This document shows positions 35,001 to 47,492 of a stretch of 64,000 nt of DNA, one piece after another. Source of the DNA: Clusia tigrina (taxonomy: Eukaryota > Arthropoda > Insecta > Diptera > Clusiidae); assembly GCA_920105625.2 (NCBI GenBank), contig OV050030.1, positions 78,085,400 to 78,149,399 of the forward strand, written 5' to 3'. Position 1 is the first letter of the stretch. Each line of letters starts with the position of its first letter. The notes beneath the pieces are model-generated. The model saw only the letters and a program-made list of their open reading frames with translations. It was not told where the DNA came from and did not search any database. A program made the position numbers and the translations under genes.

Positions 35001-38000
35001 TACATACATACATGCAAACTTTTATATGGACAAAATCACGTGTTGACATAAAAGGTCATAACTCACGAACGCGTCGACCGATTTCGTGCAAACTTATCTA
35101 TAAACCATCTACACGACCATACGAACAAACCACAAAAAGTTTCATTGAATTCGGTTTGACGGTTCATGAGTTATAAAGTCACAACGCACTTGCACCAATT
35201 TTTTATATATATAGATTAGGTAGGGGGAGTTTTTATCCCTTTTGTCAATTTTACCCCCTAAATGTGGAACAATCCAAACAATGTATAGCCTATGTTATCC
35301 GAGCGGTTTTTCTGAAGACTCTCTGAAAATTTCATCAAAATCGGTCCAGCCGGTTTCGAGTGCATGCATTGCTTACATGCATACATACATACATAGGGAG
35401 GGAAAGTTTTTATCCCATTTGCCAATTTCACCCCCTACATGTAAAAAATCCAAACAATGTGTAGCGTATGTTACTCGCGAGTTTATTCTGAAAATTGCCT
35501 GAAAATTTCATCAAAATCGGTTCAGCCGTTTTCGAGTACATACGTTGCATACAAACATACATACATACATGCAAACTTTTATATGGACAAAATCACGTGT
35601 TGACATAAAAGGTCATAACTCACGAACGCGTCGACCGATTTCGTGCAAACTTATCTATAAACCATCTACACGACCATACGAACAAACCACAAAAAGTTTC
35701 ATTGAATTCGGTTTGACGATTCATGAGTTATAAAGTCACAACGCACTTGCACCAATTTTTTATATATATAGATTAGGTAGGGGGAGTTTTTATCCCTTTT
35801 GTCAATTTTACCCCCTAAATGTGGAACAATCCAAACAATGTATAGCCTATGTTATCCGAGGGGTTTTTCTGAAGACTCTCTGAAAATTTCATCAAAATCG
35901 GTCCAGCCGTTTTCGAGTGCATGCATTGCTTACATGCATACATACATACATAGGGAGGGAAAGTTTTTACCCCATTTGCCAATTTCACCCCCTACATGTA
36001 AAAAATCCAAACAATGTGTAGCGTATGTTACTCGCGAGTTTATTCTGAAAATTGCCTGAAAATTTCATCAAAATCGGTTCAGCCGTTTTCGAGTACATAC
36101 GTTGCATACAAACATACATACATACATGCAAACTTTTATATGGACAAAATCACGTGTTGACATAAAAGGTCATAACTCACGAACGCGTCGACCGATTTCG
36201 TGCAAACTTATCTATAAACCATCTACACGACCATAAGAACAAACCACAAAAAGTTTCATTGAATTCGGTTTGACGGTTCATGAGTTATAAAGTCACAACG
36301 CACTTGCACCAATTTTTTATATATATTGATTAGGTAGGGGGAGTTTTTATCCCTTTTGTCAATTTTACCCCCTAAATGTGGAACAATCCAAACAATGTAT
36401 AGTCTATGTTATCCGAGGGGTTTTTCTGAAGACTCTCTGAAAATTTCATCAAAATCGGTCCAGCCGGTTTCGAGTGCATGCATTGCTTACATGCATACAT
36501 ACATACATAGGGAGGGAAAGTTTTTATCCCATTTGCCAATTTCACCCCCTACATGTAAAAAATCCAAACAATGTGTAGCGTATGTTACTCGCGAGTTTAT
36601 TCTGAAAATTGCCTGAAAATTTCATCAAAATCGGTTCAGCCGTTTTCGAGTACATACTTTGCATACAAACATACATACATACATGCAAACTTTTATATGG
36701 ACAAAATCACGTGTTGACATAAAAGGTCATAACTCACGAACGCGTCGACCGATTTCGTGCAAACTTATCTATAAACCATCTACACGACCATACGAACAAA
36801 CCACAAAAAGTTTCATTGAATTCGGTTTGACGGTTCATGAGTTATAGAGTCACAACGCACTTGCACCAATTTTTTATATATATAGATTACGTAGGGGGAG
36901 TTTTTATCCCTTTTGTCAATTTTACCCCCTAAATGTGGAACAATCCAAACAATGTATAGCCTATGTTATCCGAGCGGTTTTTCTGAAGACTCTCTGAAAA
37001 TTTCATCAAAATCGGTCCAGCCGGTTTCGAGTGCATGCATTGCTTACATGCATACATACATACATAGGGAGGGAAAGTTTTTATCCCATTTGCCAATTTC
37101 ACCCCCTACATGTAAAAAATCCAAACAATGTGTAGCGTATGTTACTCGCGAGTTTATTCTGAAAATTGCCTGAAAATTTCATCAAAATCGGTTCAGCCGT
37201 TTTCGAGTACATACGTTGCATACAAACATACATACATACATGCAAACTTTTATATGGACAAAATCACGTGTTGACATAAAAGGTCATAACTCACGAACGC
37301 GTCGACCGATTTCGTGCAAACTTATCTATAAACCATCTACACGACCATACGAACAAACCACAAAAAGTTTCATTGAATTCGGTTTGACGATTCATGAGTT
37401 ATAAAGTCACAACGCACTTGCACCAATTTTTTATATATATAGATTAGGTAGGGGGAGTTTTTATCCCTTTTGTCAATTTTACCCCCTAAATGTGGAACAA
37501 TCCAAACAATGTATAGCCTATGTTATCCGAGGGGTTTTTCTGAAGACTCTCTGAAAATTTCATCAAAATCGGTCCAGCCGTTTTCGAGTGCATGCATTGC
37601 TTACATGCATACATACATACATAGGGAGGGAAAGTTTTTATCCCATTTGCCAATTTCACCCCCTACATGTAAAAAATCCAAACAATGTGTAGCGTATGTT
37701 ACTCGCGAGTTTATTCTGAAAATTGCCTGAAAATTTCATCAAAATCGGTTCAGCCGTTTTCGAGTACATACGTTGCATACAAACATACATACATACATGC
37801 AAACTTTTATATGGACAAAATCACGTGTTGACATAAAAGGTCATAACTCACGAACGCGTCGACCGATTTCGTGCAAACTTATCTATAAACCATCTACACG
37901 ACCATAAGAACAAACCACAAAAAGTTTCATTGAATTCGGTTTGACGGTTCATGAGTTATAAAGTCACAACGCACTTGCACCAATTTTTTATATATATTGA

Positions 38001-41000
38001 TTAGGTAGGGGGAGTTTTTATCCCTTTTGTCAATTTTACCCCCTAAATGTGGAACAATCCAAACAATGTATAGTCTATGTTATCCGAGGGGTTTTTCTGA
38101 AGACTCTCTGAAAATTTCATCAAAATCGGTCCAGCCGTTTTCGAGTGCATGCATTGCTTACATGCATACATACATACATAGGGAGGGAAAGTTTTTATCC
38201 CATTTGCCAATTTCACCCCCTACATGTAAAAAATCCAAACAATGTGTAGCGTATGTTACTCGCGAGTTTATTCTGAAAATTGCCTGAAAATTTCATCAAA
38301 ATCGGTTCAGCCGTTTTCGAGTACATACGTTGCATACAAACATACATACATACATGCAAACTTTTATATGGACAAAATCACGTGTTGACATAAAAGGTCA
38401 TAACTCACGAACGCGTCGACCGATTTCGTGCAAACTTATCTATAAACCATCTACACGACCATACGAACAAACCACAAAAAGTTTCATTGAATTCGGTTTG
38501 ACGGTTCATGAGTTATAGAGTCACAACGCACTTGCACCAATTTTTTATATATATAGATTAGGTAGGGGGAGTTTTTATCCCTTTTGTCAATTTTACCCCC
38601 TAAATGTGGAACAATCCAAACAATGTATAGCCTATGTTATCCGAGCGGTTTTTCTGAAGACTCTCTGAAAATTTCATCAAAATCGGTCCAGCCGGTTTCG
38701 AGTGCATGCATTGCTTACATGCATACATACATACATAGGGAGGGAAAGTTTTTATCCCATTTGCCAATTTCACCCCCTACATGTAAAAAATCCAAACAAT
38801 GTGTAGCGTATGTTACTCGCGAGTTTATTCTGAAAATTGCCTGAAAATTTCATCAAAATCGGTTCAGCCGTTTTCGAGTACATACGTTGCATACAAACAT
38901 ACATACATACATGCAAACTTTTATATGGACAAAATCACGTGTTGACATAAAAGGTCATAACTCACGAACGCGTCGACCGATTTCGTGCAAACTTATCTAT
39001 AAACCATCTACACGACCATACGAACAAACCACAAAAAGTTTCATTGAATTCGGTTTGACGATTCATGAGTTATAAAGTCACAACGCACTTGCACCAATTT
39101 TTTATATATATAGATTAGGTAGGGGGAGTTTTTATCCCTTTTGTCAATTTTACCCCCTAAATGTGGAACAATCCAAACAATGTATAGCCTATGTTATCCG
39201 AGGGGTTTTTCTGAAGACTCTCTGAAAATTTCATCAAAATCGGTCCAGCCGTTTTCGAGTGCATGCATTGCTTACATGCATACATACATACATAGGGAGG
39301 GAAAGTTTTTATCCCATTTGCCAATTTCACCCCCTACATGTAAAAAATCCAAACAATGTGTAGCGTATGTTACTCGCGAGTTTATTCTGAAAATTGCCTG
39401 AAAATTTCATCAAAATCGGTTCAGCCGTTTTCGAGTACATACGTTGCATACAAACATACATACATACATGCAAACTTTTATATGGACAAAATCACGTGTT
39501 GACATAAAAGGTCATAACTCACGAACGCGTCGACCGATTTCGTGCAAACTTATCTATAAACCATTTACACGACCATAAGAACAAACCACAAAAAGTTTCA
39601 TTGAATTCGGTTTGACGGTTCATGAGTTATAAAGTCACAACGCACTTGCACCAATTTTTTATATATATTGATTAGGTAGGGGGAGTTTTTATCCCTTTTG
39701 TCAATTTTACCCCCTAAATGTGGAACAATCCAAACAATGTATAGTCTATGTTATCCGAGGGGTTTTTCTGAAGACTCTCTGAAAATTTCATCAAAATCGG
39801 TCCAGCCGGTTTCGAGTGCATGCATTGCTTACATGCATACATACATACATAGGGAGGGAAAGTTTTTATCCCATTTGCCAATTTCACCCCCTACATGTAA
39901 AAAATCCAAACAATGTGTAGCGTATGTTACTCGCGAGTTTATTCTGAAAATTGCCTGAAAATTTCATCAAAATCGGTTCAGCCGTTTTCGAGTACATACT
40001 TTGCATACAAACATACATACATACATGCAAACTTTTATATGGACAAAATCACGTGTTGACATAAAAGGTCATAACTCACGAACGCGTCGACCGATTTCGT
40101 GCAAACTTATCTATAAACCATCTACACGACCATACGAACAAACCACAAAAAGTTTCATTGAATTCGGTTTGACGATTCATGAGTTATAAAGTCACAACGC
40201 ACTTGCACCAATTTTTTATATATATAGATTAGGTAGGGGGTGTTTTTATCCCTTTTGTCAATTTTACCCCCTAAATGTGGAACAATCCAAACAATGTATA
40301 GCCTATGTTATCCGAGGGGTTTTTCTGAAGACTCTCTGAAAATTTCATCAAAATCGGTCCAGCCGTTTTCGAGTGCATGCATTGCTTACATGCATACATA
40401 CATACATAGGGAGGGAAAGTTTTTATCCCATTTGCCAATTTCACCCCCTACATGTAAAAAATCCAAACAATGTGTAGCGTATGTTACTCGCGAGTTTATT
40501 CTGAAAATTGCCTGAAAATTTCATCAAAATCGGTTCAGCCGTTTTCGAGTACATACGTTGCATACAAACATACATACATACATGCAAACTTTTATATGGA
40601 CAAAATCACGTGTTGACATAAAAGGTCATAACTCACGAACGCGTCGACCGATTTCGTGCAAACTTATCTATAAACCATCTACACGACCATAAGAACAAAC
40701 CACAAAAAGTTTCATTGAATTCGGTTTGACGGTTCATGAGTTATAAAGTCACAACGCACTTGCACCAATTTTTTATATATATTGATTAGGTAGGGGGAGT
40801 TTTTATCCCTTTTGTCAATTTTACCCCCTAAATGTGGAACAATCCAAACAATGTATAGTCTATGTTATCCGAGGGGTTTTTCTGAAGACTCTCTGAAAAT
40901 TTCATCAAAATCGGTCCAGCCGGTTTCGAGTGCATGCATTGCTTACATGCATACATACATACATAGGGAGGGAAAGTTTTTATCCCATTTGCCAATTTCA

Positions 41001-41339
41001 CCCCGTACATGTAAAAAATCCAAACAATGTGTAGCGTATGTTACTCGCGAGTTTATTCTGAAAATTGCCTGAAAATTTCATCAAAATCGGTTCAGCCGTT
41101 TTCGAGTACATACGTTGCATACAAACATACATACATACATGCAAACTTTTATATGGACAAAATCACGTGTTGACATAAAAGGTCATAACTCACGAACGCG
41201 TCGACCGATTTCGTGCAAACTTATCTATAAACCATCTACACGACCATACGAACAAACCACAAAAAGTTTCATTGAATTCGGTTTGACGGTTCATGAGTTA
41301 TAAAGTCACAACGCACTTGCACCAATTTTTTATATATAT

Positions 41340-41342
<3 letters not shown>
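29089..41342. repeat. 22-copy tandem satellite, 557-bp unit
   Basis: Exactly 22 complete units with a strict 557-bp period (29089, 29646, 30203 and so on) and very few differences between units. Each unit contains two related ~180-bp subrepeats, beginning AGGTAGGGGGAG and ATAGGGAGGGAAAG, each ending in a CATACATACATACAT run, plus a ~200-bp third part. On the minus strand a unit begins TCTATATATATAAAAAA and ends CTAA, which are Helitron-like 5' and 3' termini. The array is flanked by A before TC and T after CTAA. Open frames of 86 and 62 codons recur once per unit and are by-products of the repeat. Units 1 and 2 differ most from the rest. Confidence 0.95.
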
Positions 41343-41425
<83 letters not shown>

Positions 41426-41426
41426 T

Positions 41427-41484
<58 letters not shown>
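41343..41484. repeat. (TA)n microsatellite before family B LTR (B1)
   Basis: TA tract with a characteristic TTTA...TTTACA interruption (about 41413-41430) that recurs in the tracts at 48373, 53288 and 58219, showing that these tracts are copies of each other. Confidence 0.95.
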
Positions 41485-41486
<2 letters not shown>

Positions 41487-41824
41487 TCAACGCCGAGCAA
41501 TGTACCCGTTACGCAACGTAGTGCGAACTTTCGTGCATTATGCTTCCCACGATATTCGCTGACTTCGCTGACGACTCAGGTTGCATCTGGCTACGCGATG
41601 CACGCGCATCCGATACCTGTGGGAAAATGCCGACGCAGCGGCAATAGGCTAAGTTAGATTTTAAGCTAAATTGAATTGTAAAGTCAGTCTTTTGCAGGGA
41701 GCCGTTCTAATCGGTGAATAAATTATAACGTTTTTGAAATTAGCTTGTTTTATTTGTGAAGCCACGGACACGTTGCGTCCGTGAAATTAATTTTTTATCA
41801 AGATCCTTATTGAGGATCTTAACT
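41485..41824 (+). repeat. Family B errantivirus LTR (B1)
   Basis: About 340 bp, from AGTCAA to TTAACT, giving short inverted AGT/ACT ends. Contains AATAAA (about 41718) and two perfect hairpins near its 3' end: a 7-bp stem at 41763-41783 and an 8-bp stem at 41800-41820 just before the primer binding site. Flanked on the left by TATATA, the class of target used by errantiviruses. Confidence 0.85.
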
Positions 41825-41842
41825 GGCGCCCGAGCAGGGACC
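41824..41842 (+). other. Primer binding site, tRNA-Lys type (B1)
   Basis: TGGCGCCCGAGCAGGGACC. It differs by one base from the site used with tRNA-Lys3 in HIV-1, so a lysine tRNA primer is the likely choice. The same site occurs at 48854, 53785 and 58710. Confidence 0.8.
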
Positions 41843-42563
41843 AGCACCAAAATTTTGTGAAGGATAAACGCTGGTCGCGAACCCGAGTCGAGCTCCTGGA
41901 AAGGACTCATAATAAAATAAAATCAATAAAGAAAAAAATAAAATAAAAAAAAAATCAAGCTGCGAAATCGAGCCTAAAAAACCGATCCCTCCAGTTTGCT
42001 CAGAAAGAAAAAAAACCCAACAAGGGCAATAAAATTTATTTCATTTATATTTAAACTCAAGCTGCAATCGAGCCTAAAAAACCGATCCCTCCAGTTTGCG
42101 CATAACAAAATCCTAACAAGGACAGTAAAAATTTTTTTTTATGAAAATCGCTTAAAAAAAATAAGCTTACCCAAAAAAAGGGACATTTTTTCAAGTAAAT
42201 TCAAATAAATTTAAATAAAATGTGTGGTATAAAAACCCTCAAGAGGAAAAAAATATATCAAAAATCGATTAAAAGAAAATCATTGAAAAAAAGGGGTTTA
42301 AGTGATTGTGGTGTGAAATTTCGGTTGAAAGCATTTTTAATATTTGAGAAGAAGGCAGTGCCAGAGTGGAAAGTGGGCACAGGCCAAAACCGATACGGAG
42401 TGAACTATACGAGTGTGGACCGCGACGACAAAAAACTAACGGAAACGGAGGCTACTGTATTTGGAGAAGAATTTAAAGGACCTGCAACTATCACCAAATG
42501 AAGATTATTTTACTGTAAGTAGAGAACTTTTGCTTATCGTAGTGATCTAATAAGAAAATATTA
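41843..42563 (+). other. Family B leader (B1)
   Basis: Long A-rich leader. Holds two tandem copies of a ~102-bp motif starting CAAGCTGC at 41956 and 42058, each with ATCGAGCC and CCGATCCCTCCAGTTTGC. An upstream reading frame of 93 codons (42220-42501, Lys-rich start) is conserved in copies B1, B2 and B4 and may or may not be translated. A strong splice-donor match GTAAGT lies at 42515-42520, where errantiviruses place the donor for the env message. Confidence 0.6.
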
Positions 42564-43778
42564 TGGAGGAAATTTGACAGTGACGAATTTAACAGGTGCA
42601 GTGAATGCATTGATAGAACAGGTTAGGAATACAGAAAGGAGAATATCAGCCCTTGAAACGAGTAACCAATCGATACCACGAACCCAGTGGCGGCTGCACC
42701 TCGAGCTCCTCAGAATGAGGAAGAATTAAGGGAAATGTCAAGACTGCCTGATTGCGTAAAGGAACTTCGCCCGTTCGAGGGAAATCCAGCGCAGTATATT
42801 TCGTGGGTGCACAGTGTAGAGGCAATCCTTAAGGATTACGAAATAGTGAAGACAAAACTCATTTACAGGGCAATCCTGCAAAATATTCGGGACAAGATTA
42901 GGGGTGGTGCAGATTCTGCCTTGATTTCTTATAACATTTTTGATGATGACTGGCAAACTATAAAAAAGTGTCTGTCCTTGCACTATGCGGACAAAAGAGA
43001 CATCCGTACTTTGGAATACCAACTCGGCCAGCTGTCTCAGAGGGGCATGAAATTAGACTCATTCTATGCTTTAGTTAACCACCAACTATCTTTGATTATA
43101 AACAAAGTTAAAACCGAATCCTACTCTCAGGAAACGGTCACTGCCCTAGTAGAGGCATATAGGAATAGGGCATTGGACGTATTTGTCCGTGGTGACCTTT
43201 CTAGGTTGATCTCCATTCAGAGGCCACAAACCTTACCAGAAGCGTATACGTCCTGCCTCGACACACAGAACCTAAATGTGCGACGTCACTTCATTCACCC
43301 TGTTGGGATTCCCAACACAATAACTATTCCGGTGAACCAAATGGGTAAAACCGAAAACAGACAAAATCTACCTCCGAGGAGATTTTCCTCCAATACATAT
43401 CCCCAAGCTTCAAATAGAAGGCCTTTCGATGGCAGAACGGGTGGCAATGTGCCTCCTAGGCTGACAGCTCCGAGACCACCCGTAAAAATGGATGTCGATC
43501 GATCGGCTCAGAGTAGGGACGTCAATTATTCAAATAGACCCCAAGGCTTCCAGCCCTTTAAGAGGAAGGGATTTTCAATGAACGTGCCAATGAAACAACA
43601 ACGCATGTTTTACATGGTGCCAGCCGAAAATATTCCCGAAACTGAGTCCGAGGCTATAGTTAATGAAGATAATGCGCCTCCAACCGACTCAAATGACATC
43701 CCAAGTACTTCAACCGAACAAATGTCAGACGAAGTAAATTTTACAATGGGAGCCTCCTTTCAGGCATACCATGTATAG
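42564..43778 (+). pseudogene. gag: Family B gag (B1), N-terminal frameshifts
   Basis: Gag of an errantivirus. The main open frame runs from about 42687 to 43778 (363 codons) with the capsid-like core in the first 220 residues and a Pro/Arg/Asn-rich tail without a zinc knuckle. The likely start region (ATG at 42564) and a short helical N-terminal segment lie in other frames, separated by one break near 42573 and another near 42684. All four copies share both breaks, so they predate the tandem amplification. The apparent start at 42687 is a GTG inside the gene. Confidence 0.75.
43736..43742 (+). promoter_or_regulatory. Candidate gag-pol slippery site (B1)
   Basis: AAATTTT in gag phase (GTA AAT TTT). 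The -1 frame is open from here to 43834 and overlaps the protease reading frame, but protease itself is in the gag phase, so an indel in the A-run near 43798 must have broken the join. Downstream only a weak GCCT/AGGC hairpin is seen. Confidence 0.35.
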
Positions 43779-43793
43779 AATACACCGCATTAG

Positions 43794-46247
43794 AAAATAA
43801 AAAAACCGCAATTTCTCGGCGACACAGGCGACAATAAGAACTACATTAGTCCTAGCGTCGCCGAGAAAACCGTTAAAGTAGAAAAACCTTTTTTCGTAAA
43901 TTCCGCTGGTGGAAAATTAAAAATTACAGAAAACCTATCCGGAAAATTTTTTGAATTCGCATATAGGGATGTGGAAACCACATTTTTTGTCCTTCCAGGC
44001 TTAGAATCTTTTGATGGCATAACAGGGGACGACACGCTTCGTGAGGTTAAAGCAGTTCTCGAGAGAGAGCTTAACATCCTCATATTAAAACCCAATGTAG
44101 TGATACCCCTAAAACAAAAAACCACGCAGGAAGTTAATCTAGTAAAAGTTTCATGTCAAAAAATTTCAAGGGCCACTGAGCAAAAATTAAAACACTTGAT
44201 TTCAAGATATAGCGATTTGTTTGGTCTTCTTGTTCCAAATTCTATTGTGGAAACAAGTGTTCGTGCAGAAATAAAAACGACTACTAGTGAGCCTATTTAT
44301 ACAAAAAGCTATCCCAATCCAGCTTGCATGCGGGAAGAAGTGGGTAGACAAGTAGAAGAGCTTCTCCGAGAAAATGTCATTCGTCCGTCCAAAAGTCCGT
44401 ATAACTCTCCCATTTGGGTAGTTCCCAAAAAACCCAAACCAAACGGAGTAAAACAGTACAGGATGGTCATTGATTTCAAGCGACTTAACGCAGTCACTAC
44501 TCCAGACACGTATCCAATCCCTGATATCAACAGCACAATAGCTAGCCTTGGTGAGGCAAAAGTCTTCACGACTATAGACTTAACGTCTGGTTTCCACCAA
44601 ATTCTAATGAAAGGGAAGGACATTGCAAAAACTGCATTTTCAACCATGAATGGTAAATATGAATTTTTAAGACTCCCTTTTGGCCTAAGGAACGCGCCAG
44701 CAATATTCCAGAGAATGATTGACGATGTCCTAAAGGAGTACATAGCCAAAATATGTTATGTCTATATCGACGACATAATAATTTTTAGCAAAAACGAAGA
44801 AGAACACCTACGCGACGTTGAAATAATATTCTCAAAACTTTTATCTTCAGGCCTTAAAGTAAATTTGGAAAAAACTCAATTCTTAAAAAATAGCGTCGAA
44901 TTTCTCGGATACTTAATCACGCCAAAAGGCATTCTTCCTGATCCAAAAAAGGTTTCTGCGATACAAAAAATGATCCCTCCTACAAATGTGAAAGAACTCA
45001 AGAGTTTTCTAGGTCTCACGTCCTACTACAGGAAATTTATACGCGATTACGCAAAAATAGCCAAACCACTCACGCATCTCACTCGCGGTGAACACGCACA
45101 TGTCCGAGCGAATCAATCTAGAAAAGTTCCGATCGCTTTAGATCAAGATGGCCTAGAAGCCTTTGAAACCCTAAAAGAAGTTCTGACGTCCTCAGAAATC
45201 TTAGCCTTCCCTAATTTTGAAAAGCCATTTAATTTCACTTCCGACGCTTCCAATTATGCTATTGGAGCGGTATTGTCCCAGGAAATCAATGGAATGGATA
45301 GGCCGATTGCCTATATTTCTAGAAGCCTTAGTCGCGCCGAAGAAAACTACGCCACAAATGAAGAAGAAATGTTGGCGATAGTGTGGGCGTTCGACAATCT
45401 GCGGAATTATCTGTATGGTGCTAAAAATATAAGGATTTTCACCGACCACCAACCTTTGACCTTTGTGCTTAGTAATAGGAATTACAACGCAAAGCTCAAG
45501 AGGTGGAAAAGCCGAATAGAGGAGTATAACCACGAGTTGATTTATAAACCTGGTAAATCAAACTTAGTGGCAGATGCTCTCTCACGCCTACTTACAGAAG
45601 TGAACGCGCTAGAAACATCGAATGAGCCAGATGAACCTAGTGAATATGAAAGTTTAGCAACGATGCACAGCGCAGAACAAGACAATTCCGATTTAATACC
45701 GCATGTTGAAGCACCAATAAATGATTTTAGAAACCAAATTATTATCCGAACAGGACGTGAGCTTATGTGCGTTGAGGAGCCCCATCCGAATTATAAAAGA
45801 CATTACGTCTCTCTTGAAAAAATCAACGAGAGCAATCTTACTCAAATTTTAAAAGAAAAATTAAATCTATCCGTAATCAATGGCGTCAATATTCCTGAAC
45901 TTTTTCGTATGATACTGCAAAAGATTTATTTAGATACTTTTTCACAATATAAAATCCGTATAACCCAAAGAGTAGTAATTGATGTGCCAAACAAAGAGCG
46001 TGTGCTTGAAATAATCGAGACCGAACACACTAGGGCACATAGGAATTTCCGAGAGAACTCCCAACAAATCTTAGAAAAATTCTATTTCCCTCGCATGACC
46101 AACCAAGTTAAAACCTTTATAAAAACCTGCGAGATATGTCGTCTGAATAAATATGATAGGCACCCTACACATCCGGAATTACAGCCCACACCAACACCAA
46201 AATTTCCATGTGATACTCCATATGGACATAATGGCAATTCAAGGTGA
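43794..46247 (+). pseudogene. pol: Family B pol (B1): protease, RT, RNase H, integrase N-terminus
   Basis: 817 sense codons without interruption. Aspartic protease with DTG at about 43821; reverse transcriptase with YIDD intact at 44763-44774 and the usual LPFGL region; RNase H with SDAS near 45243 and the TDHQPLTF segment; integrase zinc region (HHCC) near 46025-46140. A frameshift near 46213 ends the frame just before the integrase catalytic core. This is the best preserved RT in the window: protease, RT and RNase H motifs are all present. B4 has the same structure and the same frameshift. Confidence 0.88.
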
Positions 46248-46819
46248 GAAATTCATTTCCGTCTTAGACAAATATTCCAAATTTGCAAAATTTTTCCGAA
46301 TAAAAAACAAATCAGCACCTCATTTGCGCCAAAAGCTTGCCAAGATAATGCATTTTTTTACAGTACCCAAAATAGTGGTTATGGACAATGAACGTGGTTT
46401 CCTAACCCCCATCAATATAAATTTCCTTAGATCATTGAATATCGAAATTTAACGAACTCCATCTCAGAAAAGCGAGGTTAATGAAATCAGATTCGATTAA
46501 AGATCACATTCGACCATAATAGAAATCTTCATGTGCATAAAAAACGACTTTCAAGACTTACGTATTAAGGAAGTTCTGCAAATAGCGGTTGATAGGTATA
46601 ACGACACAATCCACTCCGTGGATTTTACGGTTAAACGCGAAAAAAACTCAACCCAAAAGCTTTAAACCCGGTGACGTCATATACGAGTACGTCACCAATA
46701 AACAAATAAAAGGCAAACAAAAGCCTCTTTATAAAAAGGAAATCGTTGCAATTGATAATATGGTTACAGTAATAACCGAGACAGGGAAAAAAATCCATAA
46801 GTCCCACATAAAAAATTAA
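46153..46819 (+). pseudogene. pol: Family B integrase core and C-terminus (B1), broken
   Basis: Continuation of pol in another frame. The first catalytic Asp lies near 46222 and the second in MDNERGF near 46381. A TAA at 46450-46452 and a damaged stretch at 46480-46500 remove the normal context of the catalytic Glu. The C-terminal region resumes at about 46589 and ends at 46819. B4 carries the same breaks. Confidence 0.75.
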
Positions 46820-47492
46820 AAAAGGGTATGCTGTACCCTGTACAGCTTTATAAATGGTACGAGGGCAATGATGAAGTGGACTTTCAGCAAGTCTACATGG
46901 CAGTAAATAACACATATCCAAACCGGAGATTGCATATTGTGACAAGTTGATACTGGGAGTATTTCCCGTGCCTTAGTAAGCAATACTGCTAAAACGGATA
47001 ACACGGACCTCCCATCTTGCTAGCCCGCGGACGCTTCATCATTATAAATAAATAGAGGGAATTATAATTTTGATAAAAAATAGGGACATAAAAGAGAAAG
47101 ACAAAGGTTGCAAAAATTATTTAAAACAAAATTTGAAATAAAATACTAACTTAAAATTTTAAGGACCCAAACTTGGGATACAAAAATTAAAAGCTAAGCA
47201 AAGCAAAGCAAATAACACAAAACTAACGTAGAAATTAAGAATCCCGAAATTGGGAAATAAATCATACGAACCCAAAATGGGGTCACTAACAAAATTAATA
47301 TTTCTCCTCTAACAAAAAAAAAATCAAAACCAAAACAAAAAATTGACATTTAACATCAATATTACTAGATTTAAGCAACAAAATTAATATTTCTCCTCTT
47401 GAATTAGTATATTTAGTTTAGGTATACTCATAGCCGCTGGCGAAGGACTGGGCGTATTTAATTAACATTGTCATCATTAGTTCTGGAAATGG
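46820..47492 (+). other. Region between pol and recognisable env (B1)
   Basis: AT-rich, many stops in all frames, several short A-rich repeats. The N-terminal (surface) part of env would be expected to begin in this neighbourhood, but I cannot identify a signal peptide or start codon. Confidence 0.4.

Noticed and set aside
30229..41303. Repeated open frames of 86 and 62 codons, one each per satellite unit
   Set aside because: They recur only because the unit is nearly identical. Composition is low-complexity, there is no domain, and 557 is not a multiple of three, so no frame continues across units.
29089..41342. CRISPR array
   Set aside because: Whole 557-bp units repeat without unique spacers, and the context is a eukaryotic genome.
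44309..44749. 146-codon minus-strand frame opposite RT, repeated in B2-B4, with 94- and 110-codon frames opposite gag and RNase H
   Set aside because: Antisense shadows of well-supported pol and gag coding sequence. They follow the sense strand and show no domain.
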